Source of the DNA: Marinobacterium_D sp050908845
GTDB taxonomy: Bacteria; Pseudomonadota; Gammaproteobacteria; Pseudomonadales; Balneatricaceae
Direction: 5' to 3'
DNA length: 64,000 nucleotides
NCBI RefSeq assembly: GCF_050908845.1
Contig: NZ_CP194171.1
Span: 1,364,001 to 1,428,000, forward strand
Below are positions 10,081-19,659 of the stretch, piece after piece (position 1 is the first letter of the stretch; every line of letters begins with the position of its first letter). Made by a program: the position numbers and the translations under genes. Under the pieces are notes generated by a model. The model ran no database searches. It saw only the letters and a list, made by a program, of their open reading frames with translations, and was not told the origin of the DNA.

Positions 10081-10357
10081 GCAGCGCGATAGCAACGTGA
10101 TCGCGGTGAGTGGCGACCTGCTGTTCTCCAGCGTCATGACCGTGCGCGGCGAGCTTGAGTCTCTGCTGGCGGCGGGCCAGGGCGATCGGGTGCTCGACCT
10201 TGCCGGCGTATCCCGGGCTGACAGTTCGGCGCTGGCGCTCTGGTTCGCCTGTCGCCGCTACGCGAAGAGCCTTGGCTTCGATCTGAGTCTGCGTAACATT
10301 CCACAGGGTATGGCATCGGTCGCTGACCTGGTCGGCCTCGATCATAGCCTGGGTTAA
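10052..10357 (+). CDS. mlaB: STAS-domain subunit MlaB
   Basis: This 101-residue STAS protein has the segment LAGVSRADSSALAL, matching the conserved STAS Asp-Ser loop. MlaB binds MlaF and is needed for assembly and activity of the transporter. The start chosen overlaps mlaC by 29 bp; a GTG nine bases later is possible. It completes the mlaFEDCB operon. Confidence 0.9.
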   Translation: MERVVVTKVEQRDSNVIAVSGDLLFSSVMTVRGELESLLAAGQGDRVLDLAGVSRADSSALALWFACRRYAKSLGFDLSLRNIPQGMASVADLVGLDHSLG

Positions 10358-10478
10358 CTCCTGTCTTAATACAGCGGCAGGCGAGGTCGGGTCGCGAGGT
10401 GGTCCGATCATCGCCTAACCTGTATCATTCACCCCCTGTCCTGAAACGAATCTAAAACTCTGCATTTCGGAGTTCTGC

Positions 10479-10718
10479 ATGCAAGCTGAAGAAGTTAAAC
10501 AGATCATCGAGCAACAGCTCGATGGATGCACCGTTCATACCGCCGGCGAAGGTTGCGACTTTCAGGTGACGGCGGTTGGCGAGTGTTTTGCCGGACTCTC
10601 GCCGGTCAAGAAACAGCAGCTGGTATACGCCTGCCTGACTGAACAGATCGCCAGCGGCGCAATTCACGCCGTATCGATAAAGACCTTTACCCCCGAACAG
10701 TGGGCCGCCAAGCAGTAA
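10479..10718 (+). CDS. ibaG: BolA-like protein IbaG
   Basis: This 79-residue protein has the BolA fold pattern, ending with the conserved IHAVSIKTFTPEQW. IbaG (YrbA) binds monothiol glutaredoxins and is linked to acid stress and Fe-S handling. It lies between mlaB and murA, its usual place. The 121-bp gap after mlaB shows no clear terminator. Confidence 0.93.
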   Translation: MQAEEVKQIIEQQLDGCTVHTAGEGCDFQVTAVGECFAGLSPVKKQQLVYACLTEQIASGAIHAVSIKTFTPEQWAAKQ

Positions 10719-12005
<1,287 letters not shown>

Positions 12006-12021
12006 TTGAGCGAAGAGGCAA

Positions 12022-12675
12022 ATGAAAGAACAGCTGACCATCGCCCTGTCGAAGGGGCGCATCCTGAAGGAAACGCTGCCGTTGCTTGCGGCGGCTGACA
12101 TCGTTCCGGCTGAGGATATCTTCTCCAGCCGCAAGCTGATCTTCGATACCAACCATCCCCATATCAAGCTGGTGGTGATCCGTGCCACCGACGTACCGAC
12201 CTATGTGGAATATGGCGGCGCCGATATGGGGGTGGCTGGCAAGGATGTGCTGATGGAGCATGGCGGCGAGGGGCTCTATGAGCCTCTGGATCTTGAAATC
12301 GCCTGCTGCAGGCTGATGGTTGCCGGTATGAAAGATGCCCAGCCGGTGCAGGGACGAATGAAGGTTGCGACCAAGTTCGTCAATGTCACCCGGGAATATT
12401 TCGCCCGTCAGGGCGCTCAGGTCGACATCATCAAACTCTACGGGGCGATGGAGCTGGCGCCGATCATGGGCCTGGCCGATCGCATCGTCGATATCGTCGA
12501 TACCGGCAACACCCTGCGCGCCAATGGCCTGGAGCCGATGGAGCATATCGCTGATATCAGCTCCCGTTTTGTGGTTGGTCAGCCATCCATGAAAATGAAG
12601 CACCGCCAGATCCAGCCGTTGCTGGACAAGCTGGCTGGCGCTATCGAGGCCAAGCGTGAGGAGAAAAGCGCATGA
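12022..12675 (+). CDS. hisG: ATP phosphoribosyltransferase HisG, short form
   Basis: This 217-residue catalytic protein catalyses the first step of histidine synthesis (ATP plus PRPP). At this length it lacks the C-terminal regulatory domain, so it is the short form that needs the HisZ subunit; no hisZ lies in this window. The nucleotide-site stretch [15 protein letters not shown] is present. AGAGG precedes the ATG and the stop overlaps hisD by 4 bp. Confidence 0.97.
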   Translation: MKEQLTIALSKGRILKETLPLLAAADIVPAEDIFSSRKLIFDTNHPHIKLVVIRATDVPTYVEYGGADMGVAGKDVLMEHGGEGLYEPLDLEIACCRLMVAGMKDAQPVQGRMKVATKFVNVTREYFARQGAQVDIIKLYGAMELAPIMGLADRIVDIVDTGNTLRANGLEPMEHIADISSRFVVGQPSMKMKHRQIQPLLDKLAGAIEAKREEKSA

Positions 12676-13979
12676 GTAACATAGAGATCACCTGCCTTGA
12701 CAGTCAGCAGGCCGGCTTCGAAGCCCGTCTGGACAAGATGCTGGCCTGGGAAAGCGTCTCAGATGCCGGTGTAAACCAGACCGTTAACGAGATTATTGGT
12801 CGTATCCGGGCCGAGGGTGATGCCGCACTGGTGGAGTACACCAACCGCTTCGATCGCATGAGCGTTGCATCCATGGCCGAGCTGGAAATGGGCCAGGAGC
12901 GTCTGCAGCAGGCGCTGGAGGGTCTGCCGGCAGAGCAGCGTCTGGCGCTGGAAAAAGCGGCAGAGCGCGTTCGTGCCTACCACGAGAAACAGCTCGCCGG
13001 CTCCTGGCAGTACACCGAAGCCGACGGCACCATGCTGGGCCAGCAGGTGACACCGATGGACCGTGTCGGTCTGTATGTGCCCGGTGGCAAGGCGGCTTAC
13101 CCCTCATCCGTTCTGATGAACGCGCTGCCGGCCCACGTGGCCGGTGTTGAAGAGATTATCATGGTCGTGCCGACGCCGGACGGCGTGGTCAACGAGCTGG
13201 TACTGGCCGCCGCTGCCGTTGCCGGTGTCAGCCGCGTATTTACCGTCGGTGGCGCCCAGGCCGTGGCGGCGCTGGCCTACGGTACCGAGACTGTGCCCCG
13301 AGTCGACAAGATCGTCGGTCCCGGCAACATCTTTGTTGCCACCGCCAAACGTGCCGTGTTCGGTGCTGTCGGTATCGATATGATCGCCGGCCCGTCCGAG
13401 ATTCTGGTGATCTGCGATGGCGATACCGACCCGGACTGGGTGGCGATGGACCTGTTCAGCCAGGCTGAACATGACGAAGATGCCCAGTCGATTCTGGTCA
13501 GCCCCGATGCCGAGTTCATCGAGCAGGTCAAAGCCAGTATCGAGAAACTGCTGCCTACCATGGAGCGTGAGGAGATCATCCGGCAGTCGCTGGGTAATCG
13601 TGCGATCCTGATCAAGGCGCAGGATCTCTCCGACGCCGCCCGTATCAACAACCGTGTAGCGCCGGAGCACCTGGAACTCTCCGTGGCCGACCCGGAAGCG
13701 CTGCTCAAGGAGATCCGCCACGCCGGCGCGATTTTCATGGGGCGTTACACGGCGGAAGCCCTGGGTGATTACTGCGCCGGCCCGAACCACGTACTGCCGA
13801 CCTCCGGCACTGCGCGCTTCTCTTCGCCACTGGGGGTGTATGACTTCCAGAAGCGTTCGTCGCTGATCATGTTCTCCGACGAGGGTGCTTCCGAAATGGG
13901 CAAGGTCGCTTCGGTGCTGGCGCGTGGCGAAGGTCTGACTGCTCACGCACGTTCAGCGGAATACCGCATAAAGTCCTGA
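12672..13979 (+). CDS. hisD: Histidinol dehydrogenase HisD
   Basis: This 435-residue Zn enzyme oxidises histidinol to histidine in two NAD steps. The catalytic pair is Glu332-His333 in VAPEHLE; likely Zn ligands are Gln264, His267, Asp366 and His425. It is translationally coupled to hisG (ATGA). In Pseudomonas hisC follows; here a strong terminator follows directly. Confidence 0.98.
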   Translation: MSNIEITCLDSQQAGFEARLDKMLAWESVSDAGVNQTVNEIIGRIRAEGDAALVEYTNRFDRMSVASMAELEMGQERLQQALEGLPAEQRLALEKAAERVRAYHEKQLAGSWQYTEADGTMLGQQVTPMDRVGLYVPGGKAAYPSSVLMNALPAHVAGVEEIIMVVPTPDGVVNELVLAAAAVAGVSRVFTVGGAQAVAALAYGTETVPRVDKIVGPGNIFVATAKRAVFGAVGIDMIAGPSEILVICDGDTDPDWVAMDLFSQAEHDEDAQSILVSPDAEFIEQVKASIEKLLPTMEREEIIRQSLGNRAILIKAQDLSDAARINNRVAPEHLELSVADPEALLKEIRHAGAIFMGRYTAEALGDYCAGPNHVLPTSGTARFSSPLGVYDFQKRSSLIMFSDEGASEMGKVASVLARGEGLTAHARSAEYRIKS

Positions 13980-14001
13980 TGTTTAGGCGTTCGGCAGCCA
14001 G

Positions 14002-14030
14002 AAAAAAGCACGCCAGAGAGCGTGCTTTTT
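14002..14030. terminator. Bidirectional rho-independent terminator (hisD / algW)
   Basis: A GCACGC/GCGTGC stem (14008-14013 with 14020-14025, loop CAGAGA) is flanked by A6 on the left and T5 on the right, so it can end transcripts in both directions. It lies between the convergent hisD and protease genes. Confidence 0.9.
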
Positions 14031-14055
14031 GTTATCTGTCTGTAAGTGCCCAGGA

Positions 14056-15201
14056 TCAATTGACATCAGCAGGGCGTTCTACGGTGGTGATCACCACGTC
14101 CATCTGTTGGCCATCCCGGTAGATGGTGAAACGCGCTTTCTCGCCGGGCTTCAGTCGGGCGATGGCGTTCATGGTGCTGTGACCGGCATCGGTGATCGGC
14201 TTTTCATCGAAGGCGAGCAGAATGTCGCCGGGCTGAAGGCCCGCTTCATGGGCCGGACTGTCGCGGTAGATACCAGCAATAATCAGCCCGTGCTGGTTCG
14301 GGTCCAATCCGAAAGACTCCGCCAGGCGCGGGTTCAACGCCTGGGCCTCAACGCCCACCCAGCCACGGACCACGCGTCCCTGTTCAATCAGGTCCTGGAG
14401 TACCTGGGTGACCAGATCGGTGGGGATCGCAAAGCCGATACCTTCCGAGCCACCGGACTTGCTGAAAATCGCAGTATTGATCCCGACCAGGTTACCGGCG
14501 GGGTCGATCAGCGCGCCACCGGAGTTGCCGGGGTTGATGGCAGCGTCGGTCTGGATGAAATCTTCATAGGTGTTCAAGCCGAGGCTGTTGCGATCTGTGG
14601 CGCTGATGATGCCCTGGGTCACGGCCTGGCCCACGCCAAAGGGGTTGCCAATCGCCAGAACCACATCGCCGACACGAATATTGCTGCTGGGGGCAAGGGT
14701 AATGTTGGGCAGGTCGGGCAGGTTGATTTTCAACACCGCGATGTCGGTGGGGGGATCGGTACCGACGATCTTGGCGACCGCCTCACGGCCGTCACGCAGT
14801 GCCACGATGATAGAATCGGCGCCGGCGATCACGTGATTGTTGGTCACCACGTAGCCCTGGGCGTTGATGATGACGCCTGAACCCAGGCTGGCGTGGATCT
14901 GCTCTTGTGCCGGTGGCTCGTCAGCGTTGAAATAGTGGCGGTAGATGGAGTTATCATCCTGGGGTTTTTCGCCGTCAGTGACCCGGGTTCGGGTGTAGAT
15001 ATTGACGACGGCGGGGGCCGCCTGGTCCACTGCATCAGCATAGCTGAACGGGCCGCTCAGGCTCGCCGGATTGCCATCGGCCTGACGAATCTCCACTTTG
15101 GGGCCGCCGCTGCCGAGCAGTTCCGGCTTGAGCTGAAGAATCAGAATGGCCGCCAGTATGCCGGTCAGAATCGGCCAGCCGAGAAATGAGAGTATGCGCA
15201 T
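14056..15201 (-). CDS. algW: DegS/AlgW-type periplasmic serine protease with one PDZ domain
   Basis: This 381-residue S1C protease has an N-terminal membrane anchor (about residues 5-23), catalytic His123 (TNNHVIAG), Asp153 (TDIAVL) and Ser227 (GNSGGAL), and a single PDZ domain after about 280. One PDZ and an uncleaved anchor fit DegS/AlgW, which cuts the anti-sigma factor RseA/MucA in the envelope stress response. Its place between hisD and the Nif3 gene matches algW in Pseudomonas. The substrate cannot be read from the sequence. Confidence 0.92.
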   Translation of the reverse strand: MRILSFLGWPILTGILAAILILQLKPELLGSGGPKVEIRQADGNPASLSGPFSYADAVDQAAPAVVNIYTRTRVTDGEKPQDDNSIYRHYFNADEPPAQEQIHASLGSGVIINAQGYVVTNNHVIAGADSIIVALRDGREAVAKIVGTDPPTDIAVLKINLPDLPNITLAPSSNIRVGDVVLAIGNPFGVGQAVTQGIISATDRNSLGLNTYEDFIQTDAAINPGNSGGALIDPAGNLVGINTAIFSKSGGSEGIGFAIPTDLVTQVLQDLIEQGRVVRGWVGVEAQALNPRLAESFGLDPNQHGLIIAGIYRDSPAHEAGLQPGDILLAFDEKPITDAGHSTMNAIARLKPGEKARFTIYRDGQQMDVVITTVERPADVN

Positions 15202-15313
15202 AAAGTAAAATCAAAAAAGAGTGGAAGCGCGTTATAAAGCCAACAATATAATGCAACGGGGTGCCATGGACGTGTTCACAGCCTCCCGAGATTATACGGA
15301 TAGTTGCGGATAA

Positions 15314-16099
15314 ATGGGAAACATCATGACTGAAACAAAAGGTGTGGCCAGAGCGCATCTGGTCGAGTACTGCGATCAGGTGTTGCAGACGGATAAGTTC
15401 CGGGACTATTGCCCCAACGGGCTGCAGGTTGAGGGGCGTCCTCAGGTTAAACGGATTCTGACCGGTGTCACGGCCTGCCAGGCGCTGCTGGATGAGGCCG
15501 TTGCCTGGGAGGCGGACCTGGTACTGGTACACCACGGCTATTTCTGGAAAGGGGAGCCGGGCCCGGTCACCGGTATCAAGCGCAAGCGGCTGAAAACCCT
15601 GCTCAGTGCCGATATCAACCTGCTGGCCTATCACCTACCGCTCGATGCGCATCCGGAATATGGCAACAATGCACGGCTGGGACGGTTGCTGGGGATCGAG
15701 ATTCAGTCGGGGCTTGAGCCTGGCAATCCGCTCAGTGTCGGCAACCTGGGCGTTTTGGACAAACCGCTGACTCTGGACGAGATGGCTGCAAGGATAGAAA
15801 AAGTTTTGGGGCGCACGCCGCAGACCATCAGCGGCGGTCAGCGGCCGATTCATCATATCGCCTGGTGTACCGGGTCGGCCGACCGCATGGTAGAGCAGGC
15901 ACAGGCGCTGGGTGCTGACGCCTTTCTGACCGGGGAGATTTCAGAGCCGGTGGTGCATTTTGCCCGCGAGGCGGGTATCCACTATATCGCTGCCGGGCAT
16001 CACGCCACCGAGCGTTACGGGGTGCAGGCGCTGGGAGAGCACCTGGCGCGCCATTTCGGGCTGGAACATCGCTTTGTGGATATCGATAACCCGGTCTGA
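15314..16099 (+). CDS. Nif3-like dinuclear metal centre protein (YbgI family)
   Basis: This protein of up to 261 residues closely follows YbgI: PNGLQVEG, VHHGYFWKG, HLPLDAHPEYGNN and the C-terminal GHHATERYG supply the His/Asp/Glu ligands of a di-metal site. The family is often labelled GTP cyclohydrolase I type 2, but its physiological substrate is unsettled. Translation may begin at the ATG at 15326 (GGGAA just upstream) rather than 15314. It is divergent from the protease. Confidence 0.93.
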   Translation: MGNIMTETKGVARAHLVEYCDQVLQTDKFRDYCPNGLQVEGRPQVKRILTGVTACQALLDEAVAWEADLVLVHHGYFWKGEPGPVTGIKRKRLKTLLSADINLLAYHLPLDAHPEYGNNARLGRLLGIEIQSGLEPGNPLSVGNLGVLDKPLTLDEMAARIEKVLGRTPQTISGGQRPIHHIAWCTGSADRMVEQAQALGADAFLTGEISEPVVHFAREAGIHYIAAGHHATERYGVQALGEHLARHFGLEHRFVDIDNPV

Positions 16100-16128
16100 C
16101 GCGTCAGTGGCAGAAGGGAAGCAGTCGG

Positions 16129-16671
16129 TTAGTGCTGCTTCTCTTCTTTTCTCGGCTCCTCGTCCTCTGATGGGGTCGAGGGATCGGCCGGTGCCTGCAC
16201 CTCGTCATCGTTTTCTTCAGCGTTGCGCTTGATGCCGTAGGTGTCGGAGAGCGTGCCTTCCTGGTCCGCCGTTTTCGGTGCGTAGTCGCGCGGCGGCTGA
16301 GGCTGCTCCTCGGCATCCTCGTTTTCCACCGCATCGGTCACCGTGGGGATATCCTGGCTGCTGATGCGGGGCTGCAGCGAGGCCTGCAGTGCTTCACCCG
16401 GGCGCTGGTCGTTGCAGAGCGTCTGGGCGCCGGCAGCCAGGTGCTGGTGTACTTGACGGTACTGCTCGGTCAACCCGTTAACCAGGTCTGCTGTGGTTTC
16501 GAAGTGCTCTGTGACCTGCTCCTTGTAGCGGGCGAGTTCCGCGTGAGCGCCGTCCAGTTCCTTTCTCATGGCCTCCTGGTTACCGCGGCCGGCCCGACCA
16601 AGCAGGTATCCGATAACAAGACCGATGGCTACGCCCGCCAGGGCGAGGGTCCAAGCGTTACTTGCTTCCAC
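16129..16671 (-). CDS. YhcB/ZapG-like DUF1043 cell-envelope protein
   Basis: This 180-residue protein has one N-terminal membrane helix (about 8-25, ALAGVAIGLVIGYLLG), a coiled-coil segment (about 32-80) and an acidic disordered tail. This layout is that of DUF1043 proteins such as E. coli YhcB (ZapG), linked to division and envelope growth. yhcB lies next to degQ/degS in E. coli, so the nearby protease supports the call. The tail is longer than in E. coli. Confidence 0.8.
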   Translation of the reverse strand: MEASNAWTLALAGVAIGLVIGYLLGRAGRGNQEAMRKELDGAHAELARYKEQVTEHFETTADLVNGLTEQYRQVHQHLAAGAQTLCNDQRPGEALQASLQPRISSQDIPTVTDAVENEDAEEQPQPPRDYAPKTADQEGTLSDTYGIKRNAEENDDEVQAPADPSTPSEDEEPRKEEKQH

Positions 16672-16732
16672 AACTTCTCCTTACTGATTGTTACCAACTG
16701 ATTTCTAGAATAAGGCAAAGTCGCAGTCCTGC

Positions 16733-17467
16733 CTATGCCCGCGAGCGGCGACTTTCGTCGCGGGCCCGACTCATCTGCACCGAGAGTGTCTCAACCTGGC
16801 GCGCGATCTGTTCGCGGGCGCCGGCTTCGTCACCGGCGCGGATGGCTTCGATCAGCGCTTCGTGCTGATCGATAATCAGATCCCGTTCCGGGTAACGAAA
16901 CACAATCATGTTGCTCACCGGCTGCAGTCCCTCGATGACTGCATACATCAGCAGCTTGAGCAGCCCGTTGCCACTGGCATCCACCAGTGCCCGATGAAAA
17001 CAGACATCGGCCTGACAGAATTGTTCAGGCAGATCGATAAATCGTTTCTGGTCGGCCAGGGCGGTTTCGAGCTGAGCGAGGTGGGTTTCGTCCCGTGAGC
17101 GTGCCGCCAGTCCTGCGCACAGCTGTTCCAGTTCAAGCCGGCACTGGATCACTTCCTCCGGTGACAGCGTATCAAGCCCGACCAGGAGGCGTGTGGAGCT
17201 GGCCAGGTTTTCGCCCAGTTCCGCAAGGTCAGGGCGATTGATAAAGGTGCCGCCGGTGGGGCCGCGGCGGGACCGGATCAGGTTCTGTGCGGCCAGGCGT
17301 TTCAAGGCCTCGCGGATGGTGGGGCGGGAAACCCCGAAGCGTTTGGCCAGCTCATCTTCGGTGGGCAGGCGCTCATCGGCGCCGAGGGTGCCTTCGGTAA
17401 TGGCCTGGCGTATCTGATCGGCGATCTGGCGTGGCAGATTCTGCTGGCTGACGGGGCTGAATTCCAA
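16733..17467 (-). CDS. FadR-family GntR transcription regulator (FCD domain)
   Basis: This 244-residue regulator has a winged helix at about 11-75 (LPTEDELAKRFGVSRPTIRE) and an all-helical FCD ligand domain at about 95-225 with probable metal-binding Asp/His residues. It is divergent from the acuI-like gene; the spacer contains two copies of an ATTTGT-N3-ACAAAT type palindrome, the operator form used by this subfamily. It probably represses itself and acuI until a small acid or CoA metabolite binds; the ligand is unknown. Confidence 0.9.
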   Translation of the reverse strand: MEFSPVSQQNLPRQIADQIRQAITEGTLGADERLPTEDELAKRFGVSRPTIREALKRLAAQNLIRSRRGPTGGTFINRPDLAELGENLASSTRLLVGLDTLSPEEVIQCRLELEQLCAGLAARSRDETHLAQLETALADQKRFIDLPEQFCQADVCFHRALVDASGNGLLKLLMYAVIEGLQPVSNMIVFRYPERDLIIDQHEALIEAIRAGDEAGAREQIARQVETLSVQMSRARDESRRSRA

Positions 17468-17533
17468 AATAGATTCCTGAGGGTTTGGGGCAGATTCTCT
17501 GAGCGATTATTTCACAAAGATCTTCTATTGTTA

Positions 17534-17548
17534 ATTTGTTTGACAAAT
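17534..17548. promoter_or_regulatory. GntR/FadR-type operator, copy 1
   Basis: Perfect palindrome ATTTGT-TTG-ACAAAT. Its core TTGT-N3-ACAA has the half-site spacing of FCD-type GntR operators. It contains TTGACA, so it may also cover a -35 element reading towards acuI. Confidence 0.65.
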
Positions 17549-17578
17549 AGGTGGGAGGTGTTGGATTCTTATTTGTAA

Positions 17579-17593
17579 ATAAGTAAGACAAAT
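17579..17593. promoter_or_regulatory. GntR/FadR-type operator, copy 2
   Basis: ATAAGTAAGACAAAT matches copy 1 at 11 of 15 positions, with an intact ACAAAT half-site. Its centre is 45 bp from the centre of copy 1. It lies upstream of a TATAGT box at 17616-17621 that could serve acuI. Confidence 0.5.
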
Positions 17594-17674
17594 AGGGCGC
17601 GACTGAAGTCGCTGCTATAGTTTATCCCCTAGGTGGTTATGCCAAGCCACACAATGCAAAGCACTGGAGGTTCC

Positions 17675-18658
17675 ATGTTCAAGGCGCTGGTACTCGATCA
17701 AGTTGACGGCAAGACCCGCTCAGAGATTCGCCAACTGGAGGAAACCGATCTGCCGGAGGGAGAGGTACTGGTCGATGTGGCCTACTCCTCGTTGAACTAC
17801 AAAGATGGTCTGGCGGTAACCGGCAAGGGCAAAATCATCTCGGCATTCCCGGCGATACCGGGCATCGACTTTGTCGGTAAAGTGGCCAGCTCCGCAGATG
17901 CACGTTTCTCCGCCGGGGATGAGGTGATTCTGACCGGTTGGGGCGTGGGGGAGCGCCACTGGGGCGGTATGGCGGAAAAGGCCCGGGTAAAGGCTGACTG
18001 GCTGGTACCCCTGCCGAGCGGCATGTCCGCGCGGACGTCGATGCTGATCGGTACCGCCGGGCTGACGGCGATGCTCTGTGTGCTGGGGCTGGAGAAGGGG
18101 GGCGTGACCCCGGATCAGGGGCCGGTTCTGGTGACCGGTGCCTCTGGTGGTGTCGGCAGTGTCGCGGTGGCCCTGCTGGCCAAACGTGGCTTCGAGGTGG
18201 TTGCTGCGACCGGTCGCACCTCGGAAGAGGCCTATCTGCGCAAACTCGGAGCTTCTGAGATCCGCTCCCGCGATGAGATGGCCGCAACCCCGCGTCCGCT
18301 GGAAAAGCAGCGCTGGGCCGGGGTCGTCGATACGGTCGGCGGTACGGTGCTGGCGCGGGCGATCGCGGAAACGCTCTACAGTGGCACGGTGACCGCCTGC
18401 GGCCTGGCTGGAAGTCACGATCTGCCGGTGACCGTGATGCCGTTTATCCTGCGTAACGTGCGTCTGCAGGGGGTGGATTCCGTGAGCTGTCCGGTGCCGG
18501 TGCGCACAGAGGCCTGGCAGCGTCTGCAGAGTGATCTGGATGTGGAACTGCTGGGCGATCTGGGGCAGGAGATCGAGCTTGAGCAGGTACCGGATTACGC
18601 CGAGCGTATTCTGCGGGGCGAGGTCCGAGGACGCACCCTGATCAAGCTGAGCAGCTGA
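17675..18658 (+). CDS. acuI: AcuI/YhdH-type NADPH-dependent acrylyl-CoA reductase
   Basis: This 327-residue medium-chain reductase starts MFKALVLDQVDGKT. I chose the ATG with GGAGG seven bases upstream over an ORF start 14 codons earlier. It has the zinc-free quinone-oxidoreductase fold, NADP motif GASGGVGSVAVALLA and the family stretch YSSLNYKDGLAVTGKGKI. AcuI reduces acryloyl-CoA to propionyl-CoA, a detoxifying step in DMSP and 3-hydroxypropionate metabolism. Divergent GntR regulator upstream. Confidence 0.9.
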   Translation: MFKALVLDQVDGKTRSEIRQLEETDLPEGEVLVDVAYSSLNYKDGLAVTGKGKIISAFPAIPGIDFVGKVASSADARFSAGDEVILTGWGVGERHWGGMAEKARVKADWLVPLPSGMSARTSMLIGTAGLTAMLCVLGLEKGGVTPDQGPVLVTGASGGVGSVAVALLAKRGFEVVAATGRTSEEAYLRKLGASEIRSRDEMAATPRPLEKQRWAGVVDTVGGTVLARAIAETLYSGTVTACGLAGSHDLPVTVMPFILRNVRLQGVDSVSCPVPVRTEAWQRLQSDLDVELLGDLGQEIELEQVPDYAERILRGEVRGRTLIKLSS

Positions 18659-18714
18659 TACGCTGGCCGCCGGCTCTGGGCGCGTTATACTGCGCCTTTT
18701 GCCGGGAGAGTGGT

Positions 18715-19572
18715 TTGCGTTTTCTGATACTGCTGTTGTTATGGCTGCCCGCCGCCTGCCTGCACGCCCGCGAGCTGGTCGATGCCCGGGGGCAGCCTCT
18801 GCTGCTTGAAAAGCCGGCGCAGCGGATCGTTGTGCTGGCCCCCAATCTTGCCGAAGACCTGGACGCCATCGGTGCGCTTGACCGCGTTGTAGGCCGTGTG
18901 GCGCATACCGATTATCCTGCTCAGGTCGCCAAACTACCGCTGGTCGGTGATTATCAGCAGTTCAATGTCGAGGCGATTCTCAGTCTTAACCCGGATCTGG
19001 TCCTCGCCTGGCAGGAGGGCAACCCGGAAGCACAACTGCGAAAGCTTGAAGCGATGGGGCTAGAGGTGTTTCGCCTGTCATCGCAACATATCCGGGATAT
19101 ACCGGATAACCTGATCCAGCTGGGTCGCCTGACCGGGCAGGAGGCACAGGCCGAACAGGCCGCCGCAGCCTTTCACCGGCGCCTGGCCGAGCTTGAGCCC
19201 GCGGAGGGGCCACGCCCGCGCCTGTTTTATCTCCTCTGGGACGATCCGCTGCTCAGCGTCAGCAACTCTACCCTGATCGGTGAAGCGATCGCTTTCTGTG
19301 GTGCAGACAACCTCTTTGCCGAACGTCCCGAAGCGATACCCCAGTTGAATATGGAGGCGGTCATCGCGGCACAGCCCGATCTCATCGTCAGCACCAACGA
19401 AGTCGGCGATAACTGGCGCGAGCGTTGGCTCTCCTGGAAACAGATCCCCGCGGTTGCCAGGCAGCAACTGGTCAGCCTGGAGGCGGATTATCTGCACCGG
19501 GCCACGCCGCGGTTTCTGTCGGGGCTGGACGAACTCTGCAAGGCCGTCAGTGCAGCGCGGGCACAAATGTAG
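18715..19572 (+). CDS. BtuF-like periplasmic metal-chelate/corrinoid-binding protein
   Basis: This 285-residue protein begins at a TTG preceded by GGGAGAG. It has a signal peptide ending near HA|RE (about residue 18) and a two-lobed helical-backbone binding fold (PAQRIVVLAPNLAEDLDAIGA; LNPDLVLAW). It resembles BtuF vitamin B12-binding proteins more than siderophore binders. No permease or ATPase gene is adjacent, and no B12 riboswitch was seen. A corrinoid adenosyltransferase lies 2 kb downstream on the other strand, which fits a cobalamin role. Confidence 0.75.
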   Translation: MRFLILLLLWLPAACLHARELVDARGQPLLLEKPAQRIVVLAPNLAEDLDAIGALDRVVGRVAHTDYPAQVAKLPLVGDYQQFNVEAILSLNPDLVLAWQEGNPEAQLRKLEAMGLEVFRLSSQHIRDIPDNLIQLGRLTGQEAQAEQAAAAFHRRLAELEPAEGPRPRLFYLLWDDPLLSVSNSTLIGEAIAFCGADNLFAERPEAIPQLNMEAVIAAQPDLIVSTNEVGDNWRERWLSWKQIPAVARQQLVSLEADYLHRATPRFLSGLDELCKAVSAARAQM

Positions 19573-19591
19573 TTGCTTTGCTTGATGCAAG

Positions 19592-19622
19592 TTGCTGCTT
19601 GGCGGCCGGCTTTCCGTATAAT
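19592..19622 (+). promoter_or_regulatory. Possible sigma-70 promoter for the HDOD gene
   Basis: TATAAT at 19617-19622 with TTGCTG at 19592-19597, spacer 19 bp. The -10 is perfect but the spacer is long. Confidence 0.4.
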
Positions 19623-19659
19623 GCTCAGGCTAGCAACGGAATGACAAGTACTCTCCCAG

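Noticed and set aside
18659..18714. Cobalamin riboswitch before the BtuF-like gene
   Set aside because: The spacer is only 56 bp and has no B12-box-like structure.
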